The translations under genes were made by a program, and so were the position numbers. 57,917 bases of DNA from positions 1 to 57,917 of the forward strand of contig JARXAH010000074.1 of the NCBI GenBank assembly GCA_029865945.1, written 5' to 3'. This DNA is from Bacteriovoracaceae bacterium (GTDB lineage Bacteria; Bdellovibrionota; Bacteriovoracia; Bacteriovoracales; Bacteriovoracaceae). The notes beneath the pieces are model-generated. The model did no database searches. It was not told the DNA's origin and saw only the letters and a program-made list of their open reading frames with translations. Positions 46,236-55,661 of the stretch are shown here, one piece after another (the stretch's first letter is position 1; each line of letters begins with the position of its first letter).

Positions 46236-46958
46236 ATGAACTCAAAATCTTCTGAAGAAAAAAATCCTCACTGTGATTATTGCCATAGTCGAAGTAAGTC
46301 GATCTTTTGTGATTTGGAATCCAAAGCGTTAGAGGAACTAGATGAAAATAAAGTCTCTAACGATTATAAAAAAGGATCCAGGCTTTTTATCGAAGGGAAT
46401 CCTCCACTTGGTCTCTATTGCATCAATGAAGGAAAAGTAAAGCTAAGCAAAATTGGTCCAGATGGAAAAGAATCTATTTTACGAATTGCCGGGCCAGGCC
46501 AAGTTATCGGACATCGAAGTCTTTTTAGTAATGAACTCTATATGGGCAATGCAACGGCGCTAGAAAATTCCCGCATCTGTTTTATCGGAAAAAAACAAAT
46601 TTTTGATCTCATCAAAGAAAACCCTTCAGTATCCCTCAAACTCATTCAGGCCATGGGACGCGAGATGGGTGAAGCTGAAAAAAAATCAACGGCCCACTTC
46701 CAAAAAAGTGTGCGTGAAAGACTTGCCGAGTTACTACTTTCCCTTAATGAGTCCTATGGGAAAAAAATTGGTCAGCGCCAACTCATCGACATCAAGCTGA
46801 CTCGCGAAGAAATGGCAAGCATCATCGGAACATCAACGGAAACAGTCATTAGACAAATGACAGACTTCAAAGAGGAAAAACTCATCGAACAAGAGGGAAA
46901 ATCTATTTATATTTTAGATTTAGAGGCCTTAACGGAAGCGGCCAATCTGCCTTTTTAA
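46236..46958 (+). CDS. Fnr/Crp-family transcription regulator
   Basis: About 240 residues from the ATG at 46236 (a TTG at 46215 is also open). An N-terminal Cys group (HCDYC, then FCDLE eight residues on) resembles that of Fnr-like oxygen sensors; a further Cys may complete an iron-sulfur site. Then a cNMP-binding-type beta-roll (LFIEGNPPLGLYCINEGKVK, GPGQVIGHRSLF), a dimer helix, and an HTH (TREEMASIIGTSTETVIRQM) with the Glu and Arg that contact the TGA/TCA half-sites. It likely activates the cbb3 genes directly downstream, where TGA-N6-TCA sites are found. Confidence 0.85.
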   Translation: MNSKSSEEKNPHCDYCHSRSKSIFCDLESKALEELDENKVSNDYKKGSRLFIEGNPPLGLYCINEGKVKLSKIGPDGKESILRIAGPGQVIGHRSLFSNELYMGNATALENSRICFIGKKQIFDLIKENPSVSLKLIQAMGREMGEAEKKSTAHFQKSVRERLAELLLSLNESYGKKIGQRQLIDIKLTREEMASIIGTSTETVIRQMTDFKEEKLIEQEGKSIYILDLEALTEAANLPF

Positions 46959-47023
46959 AACTCACCCCTTTTTCATGATCTGCGACATATTTTTTTAAAT
47001 TTCAAAATGCTACTTTAAAGTTA

Positions 47024-47356
47024 GTGAATAAAAATAAGAATGTTGAAACCAAATATAATGAAAGTGTTCTTCGAATGCTTGTGATGCAATTTTGCGACTG
47101 CATTTATGAATTTCAATATCGTTTTGAATTTATCTCAAAAGGCCAAATCCCAAATTCCGCGTTCGTAGTTTTATCTGGTCATGTTGTCTTGATAAATGAC
47201 CGTCGTGAAAAAATCTTACTAGATCGTGGGTCAGTATTTGGTATTAATGAGCTAAAAAAAAACCTTCCTTCCTCATGGAATTGCATTGTTGAAAAAAATA
47301 CCCAGTTATTATTAGTCGAAAAAAAAATCATCCACACTGTTGAGTCACCAAAATAG
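47024..47356 (+). CDS. Stand-alone cyclic-nucleotide-binding-like domain protein
   Basis: About 110 residues from a GTG at 47024. The sequence FISKGQIPNSAFVVLSGHVV followed by REKILLDRGSVFGINELKK is the beta-roll of Crp-type regulators, but there is no dimer helix and no HTH. It lies between the Fnr-like regulator and ccoI, so it may be a decayed or accessory sensor of that system. The conserved phosphate-binding Arg of true cAMP sites is not evident. Start and translation are uncertain as no ribosome binding site is seen. Confidence 0.5.
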   Translation: MNKNKNVETKYNESVLRMLVMQFCDCIYEFQYRFEFISKGQIPNSAFVVLSGHVVLINDRREKILLDRGSVFGINELKKNLPSSWNCIVEKNTQLLLVEKKIIHTVESPK

Positions 47357-47382
47357 CTGATCACCATTATCAAGAAAATTAC

Positions 47383-47404
47383 AAACATGACCCAGATCAT
47401 GTTT
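47383..47404. promoter_or_regulatory. Fnr/Crp-type binding site upstream of ccoI
   Basis: Perfect 8-base dyad AAACATGA, spacer CCCAGA, TCATGTTT, containing TGA-N6-TCA, the half-site spacing of Crp/Fnr sites. A -10-like TAGAAT (47423-47428) puts the transcription start near 47435 and the dyad centre at about -41.5, the class II activator position. Confidence 0.75.
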
Positions 47405-47439
47405 ACTAAGTGAGTCTCTGCTTAGAATGCTAGATATAT

Positions 47440-49848
47440 ATGGAAACTATGCCAGCTCAAATTGCTCTTAACCTACCCGCACAGTTAGCGTGCGTTCACT
47501 GTGATGGGCCAGTTCTCATAGCAATTTATGACCATAAAAACGACCTTGAGCATAGCAAACCTTTTTGCTGTCATGGATGCCTAACCGTTTATCAAATCTT
47601 ACAGCTTCAAGGACTTGATCAATATTATGACATAAAAAATCAAATGGGTGCCTTTCGCCGAAGAACTCCAGTAGAAGTTGAAGAGACAAAATATCTTTAT
47701 ATAGATGATGAGGAATTTTTAAAAGAATACTCTTATCAAAATTCCCACGATGATCAAGTGATGGAATTTTACTTAGAAGGAATCCACTGCTTGGCCTGCT
47801 TATGGCTCATCGAGAAATTGCCCCTCTTCGTATCCCATGTCAACAGTTCAAGACTGGATCTCTCAAAATCTGTTGCAGTCGTTACCCTTGATAAATCGGG
47901 AAAATTTTCCTCAGTCGCTCAGCAATTTAATCAACTTGGGTATCGCCCCCATCCACTGAAAAAAAATCAGGAATCTAATCAATTAAAAATGAAAGAAGAA
48001 CGCCAAAATTTATTGCGTATTGGAATCGCTGCGGCAGGAGCCAATAATGTCATGTTGTACGCTATCTCTATTTACGTAGGGGCAACAGATGTGTACGCCC
48101 GTGCCTTTAGTATCTTAAGCGTGCTTTTTGCTTTACCTGTTTTGACTTATTCTGCTTTTCCCTTTTATAAAAATGCTTGGCAATCTTTAAAAAATAAAAC
48201 TTTTTCCATTGATTTACCTATCTCTGTCTCACTATTACTTGGTTTTGGCATGGGCCTCTTCCATTTCTTTCAAGGAATGGAAGATAATTATTTTGACTCG
48301 CTTACTGCGCTCGTTTTTCTGCTACTCCTTTCAAGATATTTTTTGAAAAAAATTCAAGAAAATGCCTTATCCACTCAAGATTTACATTATTTCTATCTTG
48401 GTGAAAGTGTACTGCGTGCCAAAAATGAAACGCTCACTGATTTTGAAGAAATTCATTCTAAATATTTGTCAGTGGGAGATCGCCTTAAAATTCCGGCCGG
48501 TCATTTTATTTCGGCCGATGGAAAAATCATTCGCGGTGATTCCTATCTAAATACTTCCTTGCTTACTGGTGAATCAGCTCCAGTAAAGGTCGGCCCAGGT
48601 GACTTGGTTCTTGCGGGAACCCAAAATGTGTCTTCTGAAATCATTATGGAAGCGTCCAAAGTAAAAAATGAAACGCGGTTAGGCGGTATATTAAAAAATG
48701 TAGAAAATGGCCGCAATCTTAGGGCGCCGATTGTTGAATGGACGGACATTGTTTCAAAATATTTTATCATTGTTGTCTTTGCCCTATCAGCTGGATTATT
48801 TGCTTACCACGGATTTTTTCATGGAAATTTTAAGTTAGCAGTAGAGCAATCACTCGTTCTACTTATTGTGACTTGCCCGTGCGCTTTGGCCCTCTCCGTT
48901 CCTCTCACCTTTACAAGATCCCTTGGAAAGGCGGCAGCGCAAGGCATCATGATAAAAAACGATGCCACTCTTCAAAAAGTTTCAGAAGTGAAATCCATTT
49001 TCCTTGATAAAACGGGAACCATTACCCATGGCAAAATGGAAGTTGTTAATTTTAAATTAGTTGATGAAAATTTTAATACTAAAAAACTCTTCCAACTCAT
49101 TTTAACGTTAGAGCAAAATTCTAAGCATCCAGCAGCTTATGCTCTCTTAAATTTTGCACACAAACACGGTACTACTTCCGTGGATTTGACAGATTACCGA
49201 GAAACTCCTGGAGTAGGAGTTGAAGGCAACTTCGACGGAAAACATTACCAAATAAATCGAGAAGGATTTTTTGAAGATGGCAAACTCATTGCTGAATTCT
49301 CTTTTACTGATACCGTTCGATCGGACTCAAAATCCATCATCCAAAATCTTTTAAATCGAAATTTTAATGTTCAGCTACTTTCAGGTGATAAATTTTCCGT
49401 CGTGAAAGAAGTGGCCAAAGTTGTGGGTTTAAACGAATCTCGTATTAGGGCCATGCTAAGTCCTGAAGAAAAAAATCGCATCATTCTTGAAACGCCTCGC
49501 TCTATGATGGTGGGAGATGGCGCCAATGATGCCATTGCACTTGCCAACGCTCATGTCGGAGTGGCGATGCATGGTTCGATGGATATCTCTCTTCGGGCCG
49601 CAGATATTTATCTATCAACTCCAGGGCTTAAATCTGTTGAGAAAATTATTATTCTTTCCCAAGAAACGATGAAAGTGATTAAGCGAAATTTGATTCTTTC
49701 TTTGGCCTATAATTCAGTTTCTATTTTTCTTGCCATGTCTGGAAAAATCAGTCCACTTGCGGCCGCCCTCATCATGCCGATGAGTTCGCTCACCGTTCTT
49801 TTATCTGCTTTTATAGGAACAAAAAAATTGAGGGCGCTATGGAAGTAA
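47440..49848 (+). CDS. ccoI: Copper-transporting P1B ATPase CcoI (FixI)
   Basis: About 802 residues, full length. Features in order: N-terminal Cys-rich metal-binding segment with CVHC (18-21) and CCHGC (43-47); a heavy-metal-associated domain with CLAC (117-120); membrane CPC motif in TCPCALALSVP (about 478); phosphorylation motif DKTGT (Asp about 523); hinge MVGDGANDAIAL. It exports copper into the periplasm for assembly of the cbb3 oxidase. The ATG at 47440 has no ribosome binding site and would be only about five bases from the predicted start of the mRNA; an ATG at 47449 is the alternative. Overlaps ccoS by 10 bases. Confidence 0.93.
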   Translation: METMPAQIALNLPAQLACVHCDGPVLIAIYDHKNDLEHSKPFCCHGCLTVYQILQLQGLDQYYDIKNQMGAFRRRTPVEVEETKYLYIDDEEFLKEYSYQNSHDDQVMEFYLEGIHCLACLWLIEKLPLFVSHVNSSRLDLSKSVAVVTLDKSGKFSSVAQQFNQLGYRPHPLKKNQESNQLKMKEERQNLLRIGIAAAGANNVMLYAISIYVGATDVYARAFSILSVLFALPVLTYSAFPFYKNAWQSLKNKTFSIDLPISVSLLLGFGMGLFHFFQGMEDNYFDSLTALVFLLLLSRYFLKKIQENALSTQDLHYFYLGESVLRAKNETLTDFEEIHSKYLSVGDRLKIPAGHFISADGKIIRGDSYLNTSLLTGESAPVKVGPGDLVLAGTQNVSSEIIMEASKVKNETRLGGILKNVENGRNLRAPIVEWTDIVSKYFIIVVFALSAGLFAYHGFFHGNFKLAVEQSLVLLIVTCPCALALSVPLTFTRSLGKAAAQGIMIKNDATLQKVSEVKSIFLDKTGTITHGKMEVVNFKLVDENFNTKKLFQLILTLEQNSKHPAAYALLNFAHKHGTTSVDLTDYRETPGVGVEGNFDGKHYQINREGFFEDGKLIAEFSFTDTVRSDSKSIIQNLLNRNFNVQLLSGDKFSVVKEVAKVVGLNESRIRAMLSPEEKNRIILETPRSMMVGDGANDAIALANAHVGVAMHGSMDISLRAADIYLSTPGLKSVEKIIILSQETMKVIKRNLILSLAYNSVSIFLAMSGKISPLAAALIMPMSSLTVLLSAFIGTKKLRALWK

Positions 49849-50015
49849 TTGTCATTTTATTGCCCCTCGCCGTGATCTTAGGTTTGCTTTTTATTGGCGG
49901 CTTTATATGGATGACCTATCAAGGACAATACGATGATTTAAAATCACCGAAATATAAAATGCTCTTAGACGATTACAAAAAAAAGGATGGAGGAGATGAG
50001 CTCAATGGACACTAG
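49839..50015 (+). CDS. ccoS: cbb3 oxidase maturation protein CcoS
   Basis: 58 residues, too short for routine gene lists. One membrane helix ([20 protein letters not shown]) followed by [20 protein letters not shown], the conserved GQ-x-DD-L-x-x-P-x-x-x-x-L-x-DD signature of CcoS. It is needed for cofactor insertion into the cbb3 catalytic subunit. Its start overlaps the end of ccoI by 10 bases and its end overlaps the start of the ccoNO gene by 11 bases, so the three are translationally linked. Confidence 0.92.
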   Translation: MEVIVILLPLAVILGLLFIGGFIWMTYQGQYDDLKSPKYKMLLDDYKKKDGGDELNGH

Positions 50016-52167
50016 AACAAGAACTGGAAAACTCGAAACCTTTTCTTACGACGACCAGATCGTAAGATGGTTTATGATTGCGACCGTCATCTGGGGAGCA
50101 GTAGCAATGTTACTCGGAGTCACCATCGCCTTTCAAATGGCGAATTGGAAACTCAACTTTGGTTTACAGTGGATAACGTTTGGACGCTTGCGTCCTCTCC
50201 ACACCAATGCGGCCATTTTTGCTTTTTGTGGTAACGCAATTTTTGGAGGTGTTTACTACTCAACTCAGCGACTACTGAAGGCAAGACTCTTTAATGATTT
50301 TTTATCAAAATTTCATTTTTGGGGATGGCAAGCAATTATTGTGTTAGCGGCCATCACTCTTCCTCTGGGAATTACGACAGGTAAAGAGTACGCCGAACTA
50401 GAATGGCCCATCGATATTTTAATTACCGTTCTGTGGGTGGTTTTCGCCGTCAATTTTTTTGGAACCATCATTAGACGTCGCGAAAGACACATATACGTAG
50501 GGATTTGGTTTTACATTGCTACCATCATTACGGTTGCTGTCCTTCACATTGTAAACAGCTTAGGTTTGCCCGTTTCATTAACGAAATCTTATTCTATCTA
50601 CTCAGGTGTACAAGATGCTCTCGTTCAATGGTGGTATGGCCATAATGCGGTAGCTTTCTTTTTAACGACGCCGTTTTTAGGATTAATGTATTACTTTGTT
50701 CCTAAGGCAGCCAATCGTCCGGTTTATTCTTATCGACTTTCCATTATTCACTTTTGGTCACTCGTCTTTATTTATATTTGGGCAGGGCCCCATCATTTGC
50801 TCTACACAACTTTACCAGAATGGGCACAGACGCTAGGAATGGTTTTCTCAGTTGCGCTGTGGATGCCAAGTTGGGGTGGGATGATCAACGGACTACTTAC
50901 TCTTCGTGGCGTTTGGAATAAAGTTCGAACGGAACCGACACTTCGTTTTATGGCCACATCACTCACGTTTTACGGGATGTCCACATTTGAAGGGCCACTT
51001 CTTTCTATTAAATCTATTAACTCGATTGCTCACTTTACTGACTGGATTCCTGGCCACGTTCACTCGGGAACCATTGGTTGGAACTACATGTTCATTTCTG
51101 GGATTTTATATTTCTTAATTCCCAAACTTTGGAACACTGTAATTTATTCTAAAAAAATTGCCAACATGCAATTTTGGACTTCAACCATAGGTTTAGTCTT
51201 ATACATCATGTCCATGTGGGTTGCAGGGATCACCCAATCTCTTATGTGGCGTGCACTTGATGAATCAGGACATCTTGTTTATCCCAATTTCATTGAAACA
51301 GTCATTCGTATTGTTCCCATGTATTGGGTAAGAGCGTTTGGCGGCTCCCTCATCTTCATTTCTTTTTTGCTGATGATTTACAATTTGTTTAAAACAGCAA
51401 AAAAAGGAAAGACAAATGATAGTATCATTTATGAAGCGTATCCAATGGATGAATTATCAAAGGAACATCCTACGACGGCGCATCGTAAACTAGAAGGAAT
51501 GCCGGTTATTTTTGCCATCCTTTCACTTCTTGCTATTTTAGTGGGTTCAGCAGTGGAATTAGTTCCTTCAATTTTATCTCATCAGTATGTAATGAAAATT
51601 GAATCGGTAAAACCTTATACGCCGTTAGAGTTACTGGGGCGCGATATTTACGTTCGCGAAGGATGTTATTTATGTCACTCCCAAACCGTTCGTCCCATCC
51701 CCCACGAAGTTCTTCGCTATGGAAAAGCTTCAAGTGCGGGAGAATTTGTTTACGATCATCCTTTTCAATGGGGATCAAAACGAACTGGGCCTGATTTAGC
51801 GCGCGTAGGAAAAAAATATTCCAATCTATGGCATTATCGTCACTTTGCTAGGCCGCAAGAAGTAACGGCCGGATCTATCATGCCAAGGTACGAATGGCTT
51901 TATGAGCAAAAATTGGATTACTCACAACTTGCAAAAAAAATGTCGGTCATGCAAACGCTCGGCGTTCCTTACTCAGAACAAGAAATTGCTGAGGGAGTCA
52001 CAACGGCGCAAGCTCAAGCAAAAAGTATCGTAGATGAACTAGCAGGACAAAACAACGCGATCTTACCTGAGATGGCAAATCGAGAAATTATTTCTCTTAT
52101 CGCTTACATGCAAAGATTAGGTGTTGATTTTGGTTCCATTCCTGAAACAGAGGAGGTTAACCCATGA
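50005..52167 (+). CDS. ccoNO: Fused cbb3 oxidase subunits I and II (CcoN-CcoO)
   Basis: About 720 residues from the ATG at 50005, 9 bases after GGAGGAG; ATGs at 49987 and 49996 lie too close to that site. The N-terminal about 480 residues are CcoN: heme-copper oxidase helices with [11 protein letters not shown], the copper-B His pair [10 protein letters not shown] and the heme ligand region [14 protein letters not shown] linker joins to CcoO (from about 520) with a c-type heme site CYLCH (near residue 553), [13 protein letters not shown] and [13 protein letters not shown], and a Met ligand region ([10 protein letters not shown]). It reduces oxygen to water and pumps protons at low oxygen. In most proteobacteria N and O are separate genes; the fusion is seen in Bdellovibrio-like and Bacteroidota lineages. 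Confidence 0.95.
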   Translation: MDTRTRTGKLETFSYDDQIVRWFMIATVIWGAVAMLLGVTIAFQMANWKLNFGLQWITFGRLRPLHTNAAIFAFCGNAIFGGVYYSTQRLLKARLFNDFLSKFHFWGWQAIIVLAAITLPLGITTGKEYAELEWPIDILITVLWVVFAVNFFGTIIRRRERHIYVGIWFYIATIITVAVLHIVNSLGLPVSLTKSYSIYSGVQDALVQWWYGHNAVAFFLTTPFLGLMYYFVPKAANRPVYSYRLSIIHFWSLVFIYIWAGPHHLLYTTLPEWAQTLGMVFSVALWMPSWGGMINGLLTLRGVWNKVRTEPTLRFMATSLTFYGMSTFEGPLLSIKSINSIAHFTDWIPGHVHSGTIGWNYMFISGILYFLIPKLWNTVIYSKKIANMQFWTSTIGLVLYIMSMWVAGITQSLMWRALDESGHLVYPNFIETVIRIVPMYWVRAFGGSLIFISFLLMIYNLFKTAKKGKTNDSIIYEAYPMDELSKEHPTTAHRKLEGMPVIFAILSLLAILVGSAVELVPSILSHQYVMKIESVKPYTPLELLGRDIYVREGCYLCHSQTVRPIPHEVLRYGKASSAGEFVYDHPFQWGSKRTGPDLARVGKKYSNLWHYRHFARPQEVTAGSIMPRYEWLYEQKLDYSQLAKKMSVMQTLGVPYSEQEIAEGVTTAQAQAKSIVDELAGQNNAILPEMANREIISLIAYMQRLGVDFGSIPETEEVNP

Positions 52168-52361
52168 AGCAAGAAGTATTGAGCGCTTTTGACATGCCTT
52201 GGATTCCCGTCATCGGACTTGTTCTCTTTGTGGTTTGTTTCACTGGATTTACTTTTTTTACTTACCGAAGAAGTAATAAGTCTTTTTATGAGGAGTCTTC
52301 ATTAATTCCACTTAAAGATTTAGATAAGGCGAAAAAAGGAAATTCTTATGAATTCAAATGA
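52164..52361 (+). CDS. ccoQ: cbb3 oxidase subunit CcoQ
   Basis: 65 residues with one membrane helix ([20 protein letters not shown]) and a polar tail ([20 protein letters not shown]), the usual CcoQ/FixQ layout. The start overlaps the ccoNO stop by 4 bases; the end overlaps the ccoP start by 14. CcoQ stabilises the interaction of CcoP with the core. The overlap and gene order leave little doubt. Confidence 0.9.
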   Translation: MKQEVLSAFDMPWIPVIGLVLFVVCFTGFTFFTYRRSNKSFYEESSLIPLKDLDKAKKGNSYEFK

Positions 52362-52974
52362 TAAAAACGATAAAAATAAAATCATTGTTCTAGAAGATGA
52401 AAAAAAATTACTTCTAGATCACGACTATGACGGGATCCAAGAGTTAAACCATCCACTGCCAAAGTGGTGGAACTTTATTTTTTATACCAGTTGTCTTTTT
52501 GGATTAGGTTATTGGGCCTACTATTCTTTTCTTGGCGGCCCAACACAACGAGATGATCTAAAGCAAGAGATGGTGGGAATTACAGCAAAACAAGATGAGT
52601 ATAAAAAACTCAATTCCCAATATAACGAGGCCAAGTTTGCTGAATTTGATAAACCAGAAAATCTACTCAAAGGTAAAGAAGTTTTTGCTAACAATTGTGT
52701 CCAATGTCACGAAGATGGTGGTTACGGAAATATTGGGCCAAACTTAACGGATGATTATTGGCTCGTCTCGAAAGGAAATCCAGAAACCAACTACAATATC
52801 GTTTATAGTGGAAGCGAGGCCAACGGAATGCCAGCCTGGGGTGAAGTATTATCTTCTGATGATATTTACCTGGCATTGGTCTACGTAAAATCTTTGAAAA
52901 ATACTTTTCATCCAAAAGGAAAAGAAGCACAAGGGGAAAAAGTTGTCGAACAACAAGAACAACAACAACAATAA
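52348..52974 (+). CDS. ccoP: cbb3 oxidase subunit CcoP, monoheme form
   Basis: 208 residues: N-terminal DYDGIQELNHPLPKWWNFIF (typical CcoP start), one membrane helix, then a single cytochrome c domain with CVQCH (Cys about 117), GNIGPNLTDDYWL and Met ligand GMPAWGEVL. Usual CcoP has two heme c domains; only one CxxCH is present here. It passes electrons from soluble cytochrome c to CcoNO. The C-terminus is a Gln/Glu-rich tail (EQQEQQQQ) made by a CAA repeat that doubles as the N-terminus of ccoG in another frame. Confidence 0.92.
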   Translation: MNSNDKNDKNKIIVLEDEKKLLLDHDYDGIQELNHPLPKWWNFIFYTSCLFGLGYWAYYSFLGGPTQRDDLKQEMVGITAKQDEYKKLNSQYNEAKFAEFDKPENLLKGKEVFANNCVQCHEDGGYGNIGPNLTDDYWLVSKGNPETNYNIVYSGSEANGMPAWGEVLSSDDIYLALVYVKSLKNTFHPKGKEAQGEKVVEQQEQQQQ

Positions 52975-54406
52975 TAATAACAAGATCAATAATCGCTTTG
53001 ATCTTGATCCAGAAAGATTATCTACCACTGATGTGGATGGACACCGTGTTTACATTTACCCTGAAGAAGTAAAAGGGAAATGGAAATCGCGGCGTTTTCT
53101 TGGTTATTGGTTTTTAGTATTCCTCTATCTCATTCTTCCTTGGATTTACATCAATGGTAAACCATCGCTGAAAATTGATATTTTCCAAAGAGAATTTACC
53201 GTTTTGGGTTCTACTCTTCACGGTGTGGAGCCCATTTTATTTTTTCTTTTGTTGGTGTCTGGATTATTTTTTATTGCATTTTTAACATCTGTCCTGGGAC
53301 GTGTTTGGTGCGGATGGGGCTGTCCCCAAACAGTTTTCATCCAAACAATTTTTTTAAAAATTGAATCCCTTATTGAAGGTAAATCGAGGGAACGTCTATC
53401 GCTCGAACAGCAACCTTGGAATTTAAATAAATTATTCAAGCGAACACTCAAGTGGGGAATATTTTTTATTGTATCTAGTCACATTGCTCATACCTTTATT
53501 GGTTATTTTGTGGGCCCCAAAGAATTATTTTTCATGACCATGGATTCCCCGACTGAGCATATGGGAATTTTTACGGCCACGATGATTTTGACTACCATTT
53601 TCTTACTCGACTTTGGATGGTTTCGCGAACAGTTTTGCATTATTGCTTGTCCTTACGGACGAATTCAGTCTGTTCTCATGGATGAAAACTCTAAAGTTGT
53701 TGCTTATGATACGAAGCGCGGAGAACCAAGGCGAGGAGAAGTTGGTATCAATCGTGAAGCGGAAGGCGATTGCGTCAATTGCTATAGTTGCGTGAAAGTT
53801 TGCCCCACAGGAATTGATATTCGAAGGGGAACACAATTAGAATGCATCGCATGCACACAATGTATCGATGCCTGTGATGATATTATGGACAGGCTGAAAA
53901 AACCGCAAGGTCTTATTAGGTATACCTCGGAAGTTGAGTTGCGAGGAGAAGCAAAAAAAAGAAATCTGCGTCCTTTCCTTTATATTACTCTTTCACTCAT
54001 TTTTGTTTCTTCCTTTTTTTATTTTCTTAATGCGAGCACTCACCCTGAATTAGTTTTTCTTCGCGGCGTGGGAGCGCCTTTTCTTGTGTCGGATAATTCC
54101 CAAGAGACTGGCGGCGAATCTTTTATCACCAATAAATTTACTCTCAAAATCAAACACCAAGGTACCCATCATTTCTTAGTGCATTTAAAATTTGCGGATC
54201 CTACATTAGAAAATCAAATCCAAATGCAAATTTCAGAAAATCCCATCAAACTTGATGTTCCTGAAAAAAAATTATTTATTTTCTTTAAATTTAATCGAAA
54301 GCTTCTCATCTCTGGATCCAAAACTGTTTTCATCAATGTGATCAACGATGAAGGTGGCCATTTAATCAGTCAAAAGGAGGTGACTCTTGTTGGGCCAGTG
54401 GATTAA
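52943..54406 (+). CDS. ccoG: Cytochrome oxidase accessory protein CcoG (Rdx)
   Basis: 487 residues from a TTG at 52943, supported by AAGGGG 6 bases upstream. It starts with a poly-Asn stretch (NNKNNNNNNNNK) encoded by the CAA/AAT repeat that also ends ccoP. Then membrane helices, RVWCGWGCPQTVF (about 120-132), a double 4Fe-4S ferredoxin motif (CVNCYSCVKVCP, about 277-288, and CIACTQCIDAC, about 306-316), and the FixG C-terminal Ig-like domain. CcoG is a cupric reductase in copper delivery to cbb3. The 32-base overlap with ccoP is unusually long. Confidence 0.92.
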   Translation: MSNNKNNNNNNNNKINNRFDLDPERLSTTDVDGHRVYIYPEEVKGKWKSRRFLGYWFLVFLYLILPWIYINGKPSLKIDIFQREFTVLGSTLHGVEPILFFLLLVSGLFFIAFLTSVLGRVWCGWGCPQTVFIQTIFLKIESLIEGKSRERLSLEQQPWNLNKLFKRTLKWGIFFIVSSHIAHTFIGYFVGPKELFFMTMDSPTEHMGIFTATMILTTIFLLDFGWFREQFCIIACPYGRIQSVLMDENSKVVAYDTKRGEPRRGEVGINREAEGDCVNCYSCVKVCPTGIDIRRGTQLECIACTQCIDACDDIMDRLKKPQGLIRYTSEVELRGEAKKRNLRPFLYITLSLIFVSSFFYFLNASTHPELVFLRGVGAPFLVSDNSQETGGESFITNKFTLKIKHQGTHHFLVHLKFADPTLENQIQMQISENPIKLDVPEKKLFIFFKFNRKLLISGSKTVFINVINDEGGHLISQKEVTLVGPVD

Positions 54407-55154
54407 CTTCGCTCCCTTTTTTAGTTGGATGAGTGAGATAAAACATTTTGTTCCCTGGATTTCATTTGTTGCAGGTGTGGGCGGTGGAATCCACTGTGCT
54501 GGTATGTGTGGTGGACTGGTTACCGCTAGTTGCCAAAATTCCAACGACATTTTTCGCTACCAAATGGGTAGACTCTTAGGATATTTATTCTTAATCTTGG
54601 TGCTCTCAGCGATGGGATCTATTTTCCAATTTAAATTCATTTCCCCATATTTTTCCTATCTTCCCTCACTTTTTATTGGGATGTTATTTTTTTATTGGGG
54701 CCTACAAAATTTTAGAGGGAAAAAAGCAGAATTGCCCCTTCCCCGTTTTTTAAGTTCTCTCTATCAAGTTCTTTGGAGAAATTTAGTTGCCGTCAACAAG
54801 GGAATGAGCAAATCCTTTTTTACCGGACTCATTTCTATTTTTTTACCCTGCGGCCTATTGTACGGAGTCATTTTAGCGGCCGTGGCCATGCAAGATTGGT
54901 TGAGTGCAACGACTTCCATTTTCTTTTTTTGGATGGGAACACTTCCTTCCATGGTATTGGCCCCCAGTATTTTTCATAAAATCATTCGCCCCCTGCAAAG
55001 GAATCGTCCCAAAGTTTCGGCCATCATCCTCATGCTTATTGGTATCATGACAGTGGGAATGAGGTTTTATCGACTTGATACACAATTAGAATCATCAACT
55101 ACAACTACTAGAGCTACTTCAGACGCTTCTCCTGCTCCCATGACCTGCCATTAA
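54387..55154 (+). CDS. SafE/DsbD-like six-helix membrane protein
   Basis: 255 residues from a TTG at 54387; AAAAGGAGG ends 6 bases before, deciding this start. It overlaps ccoG by 20 bases. Motifs HCAGMCGG and FLPCGLLYG are those of the COG2836 / cytochrome c biogenesis (DsbD_2-like) family often found in cbb3 loci. The Cys pairs suggest thiol or copper handling in oxidase assembly. Five or six membrane helices followed by a Ser/Thr-rich tail ending MTCH. No ccoH gene is seen next to ccoG in its usual place. Confidence 0.8.
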   Translation: MLGQWINFAPFFSWMSEIKHFVPWISFVAGVGGGIHCAGMCGGLVTASCQNSNDIFRYQMGRLLGYLFLILVLSAMGSIFQFKFISPYFSYLPSLFIGMLFFYWGLQNFRGKKAELPLPRFLSSLYQVLWRNLVAVNKGMSKSFFTGLISIFLPCGLLYGVILAAVAMQDWLSATTSIFFFWMGTLPSMVLAPSIFHKIIRPLQRNRPKVSAIILMLIGIMTVGMRFYRLDTQLESSTTTTRATSDASPAPMTCH

Positions 55155-55176
55155 TTTTTACTTCCAAATCAAAACA

Positions 55177-55188
55177 TGATGCTCATCA
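55177..55188. promoter_or_regulatory. Fnr-type binding site upstream of the CBS gene
   Basis: TGAT-GCTC-ATCA, the exact Fnr core (TGAT-N4-ATCA), preceded by AAAACA as in the ccoI site. Its centre lies 69 bases upstream of the ATG at 55252, giving room for a start at about 55224. Confidence 0.7.
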
Positions 55189-55251
55189 GGGAATTTTGAA
55201 GGAGTTGGGTGCATGATCTAATCGTACTATCCATTCAAACAAGGAGTCCTT

Positions 55252-55659
55252 ATGAAACCAATACCTCATTTACAAAAATTTATGACTACTGTTCCTTTCA
55301 CAATTGAAGCATCCAAAAGTGTTGCAGAAGCTGCTGAGTTAATGAAACGTGAAGACATTCGGCATCTTCCTGTCATGGAAGCCGGAGAAGTTATTGGACT
55401 TATTTCCGACAGAGATATTAAACTATACCAAGGTCTCAAGGGTGTTGATCTCACTAAAGAAATTATTAAAAATGTAAGCATTAGAGAACCGTACACAGTA
55501 ACACCAGATACGAATCTTGATGTTGTTTGCGCGATGATGGCCGAAAAAAAATATGGCTGTGCTATTGTGAAAGATAATGGTCACCTGGTTGGAATTTTTA
55601 CCTGGGTGGATGCTCTTAAATCTATGCATGACTTATTTGAAACTCGTTTAAAAGGATAA
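55252..55659 (+). CDS. CBS-domain pair protein
   Basis: 135 residues, two CBS domains (about 8-60 and 72-130), with SVAEAAELMKREDIRHLPVM and GLISDRDIKLY in the first and NLDVVCAMMAEKKYGCAIVK and GIFTWVDALK in the second. Such pairs bind adenine nucleotides (AMP, ATP, NADH) and report energy state. AAGGAG lies 6 bases before the ATG. It has its own Fnr-type site and sits 2 bases from the monoheme gene, so the two are an operon. Partner protein unknown; likely linked to respiration. Confidence 0.85.
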   Translation: MKPIPHLQKFMTTVPFTIEASKSVAEAAELMKREDIRHLPVMEAGEVIGLISDRDIKLYQGLKGVDLTKEIIKNVSIREPYTVTPDTNLDVVCAMMAEKKYGCAIVKDNGHLVGIFTWVDALKSMHDLFETRLKG

Positions 55660-55661
55660 GA

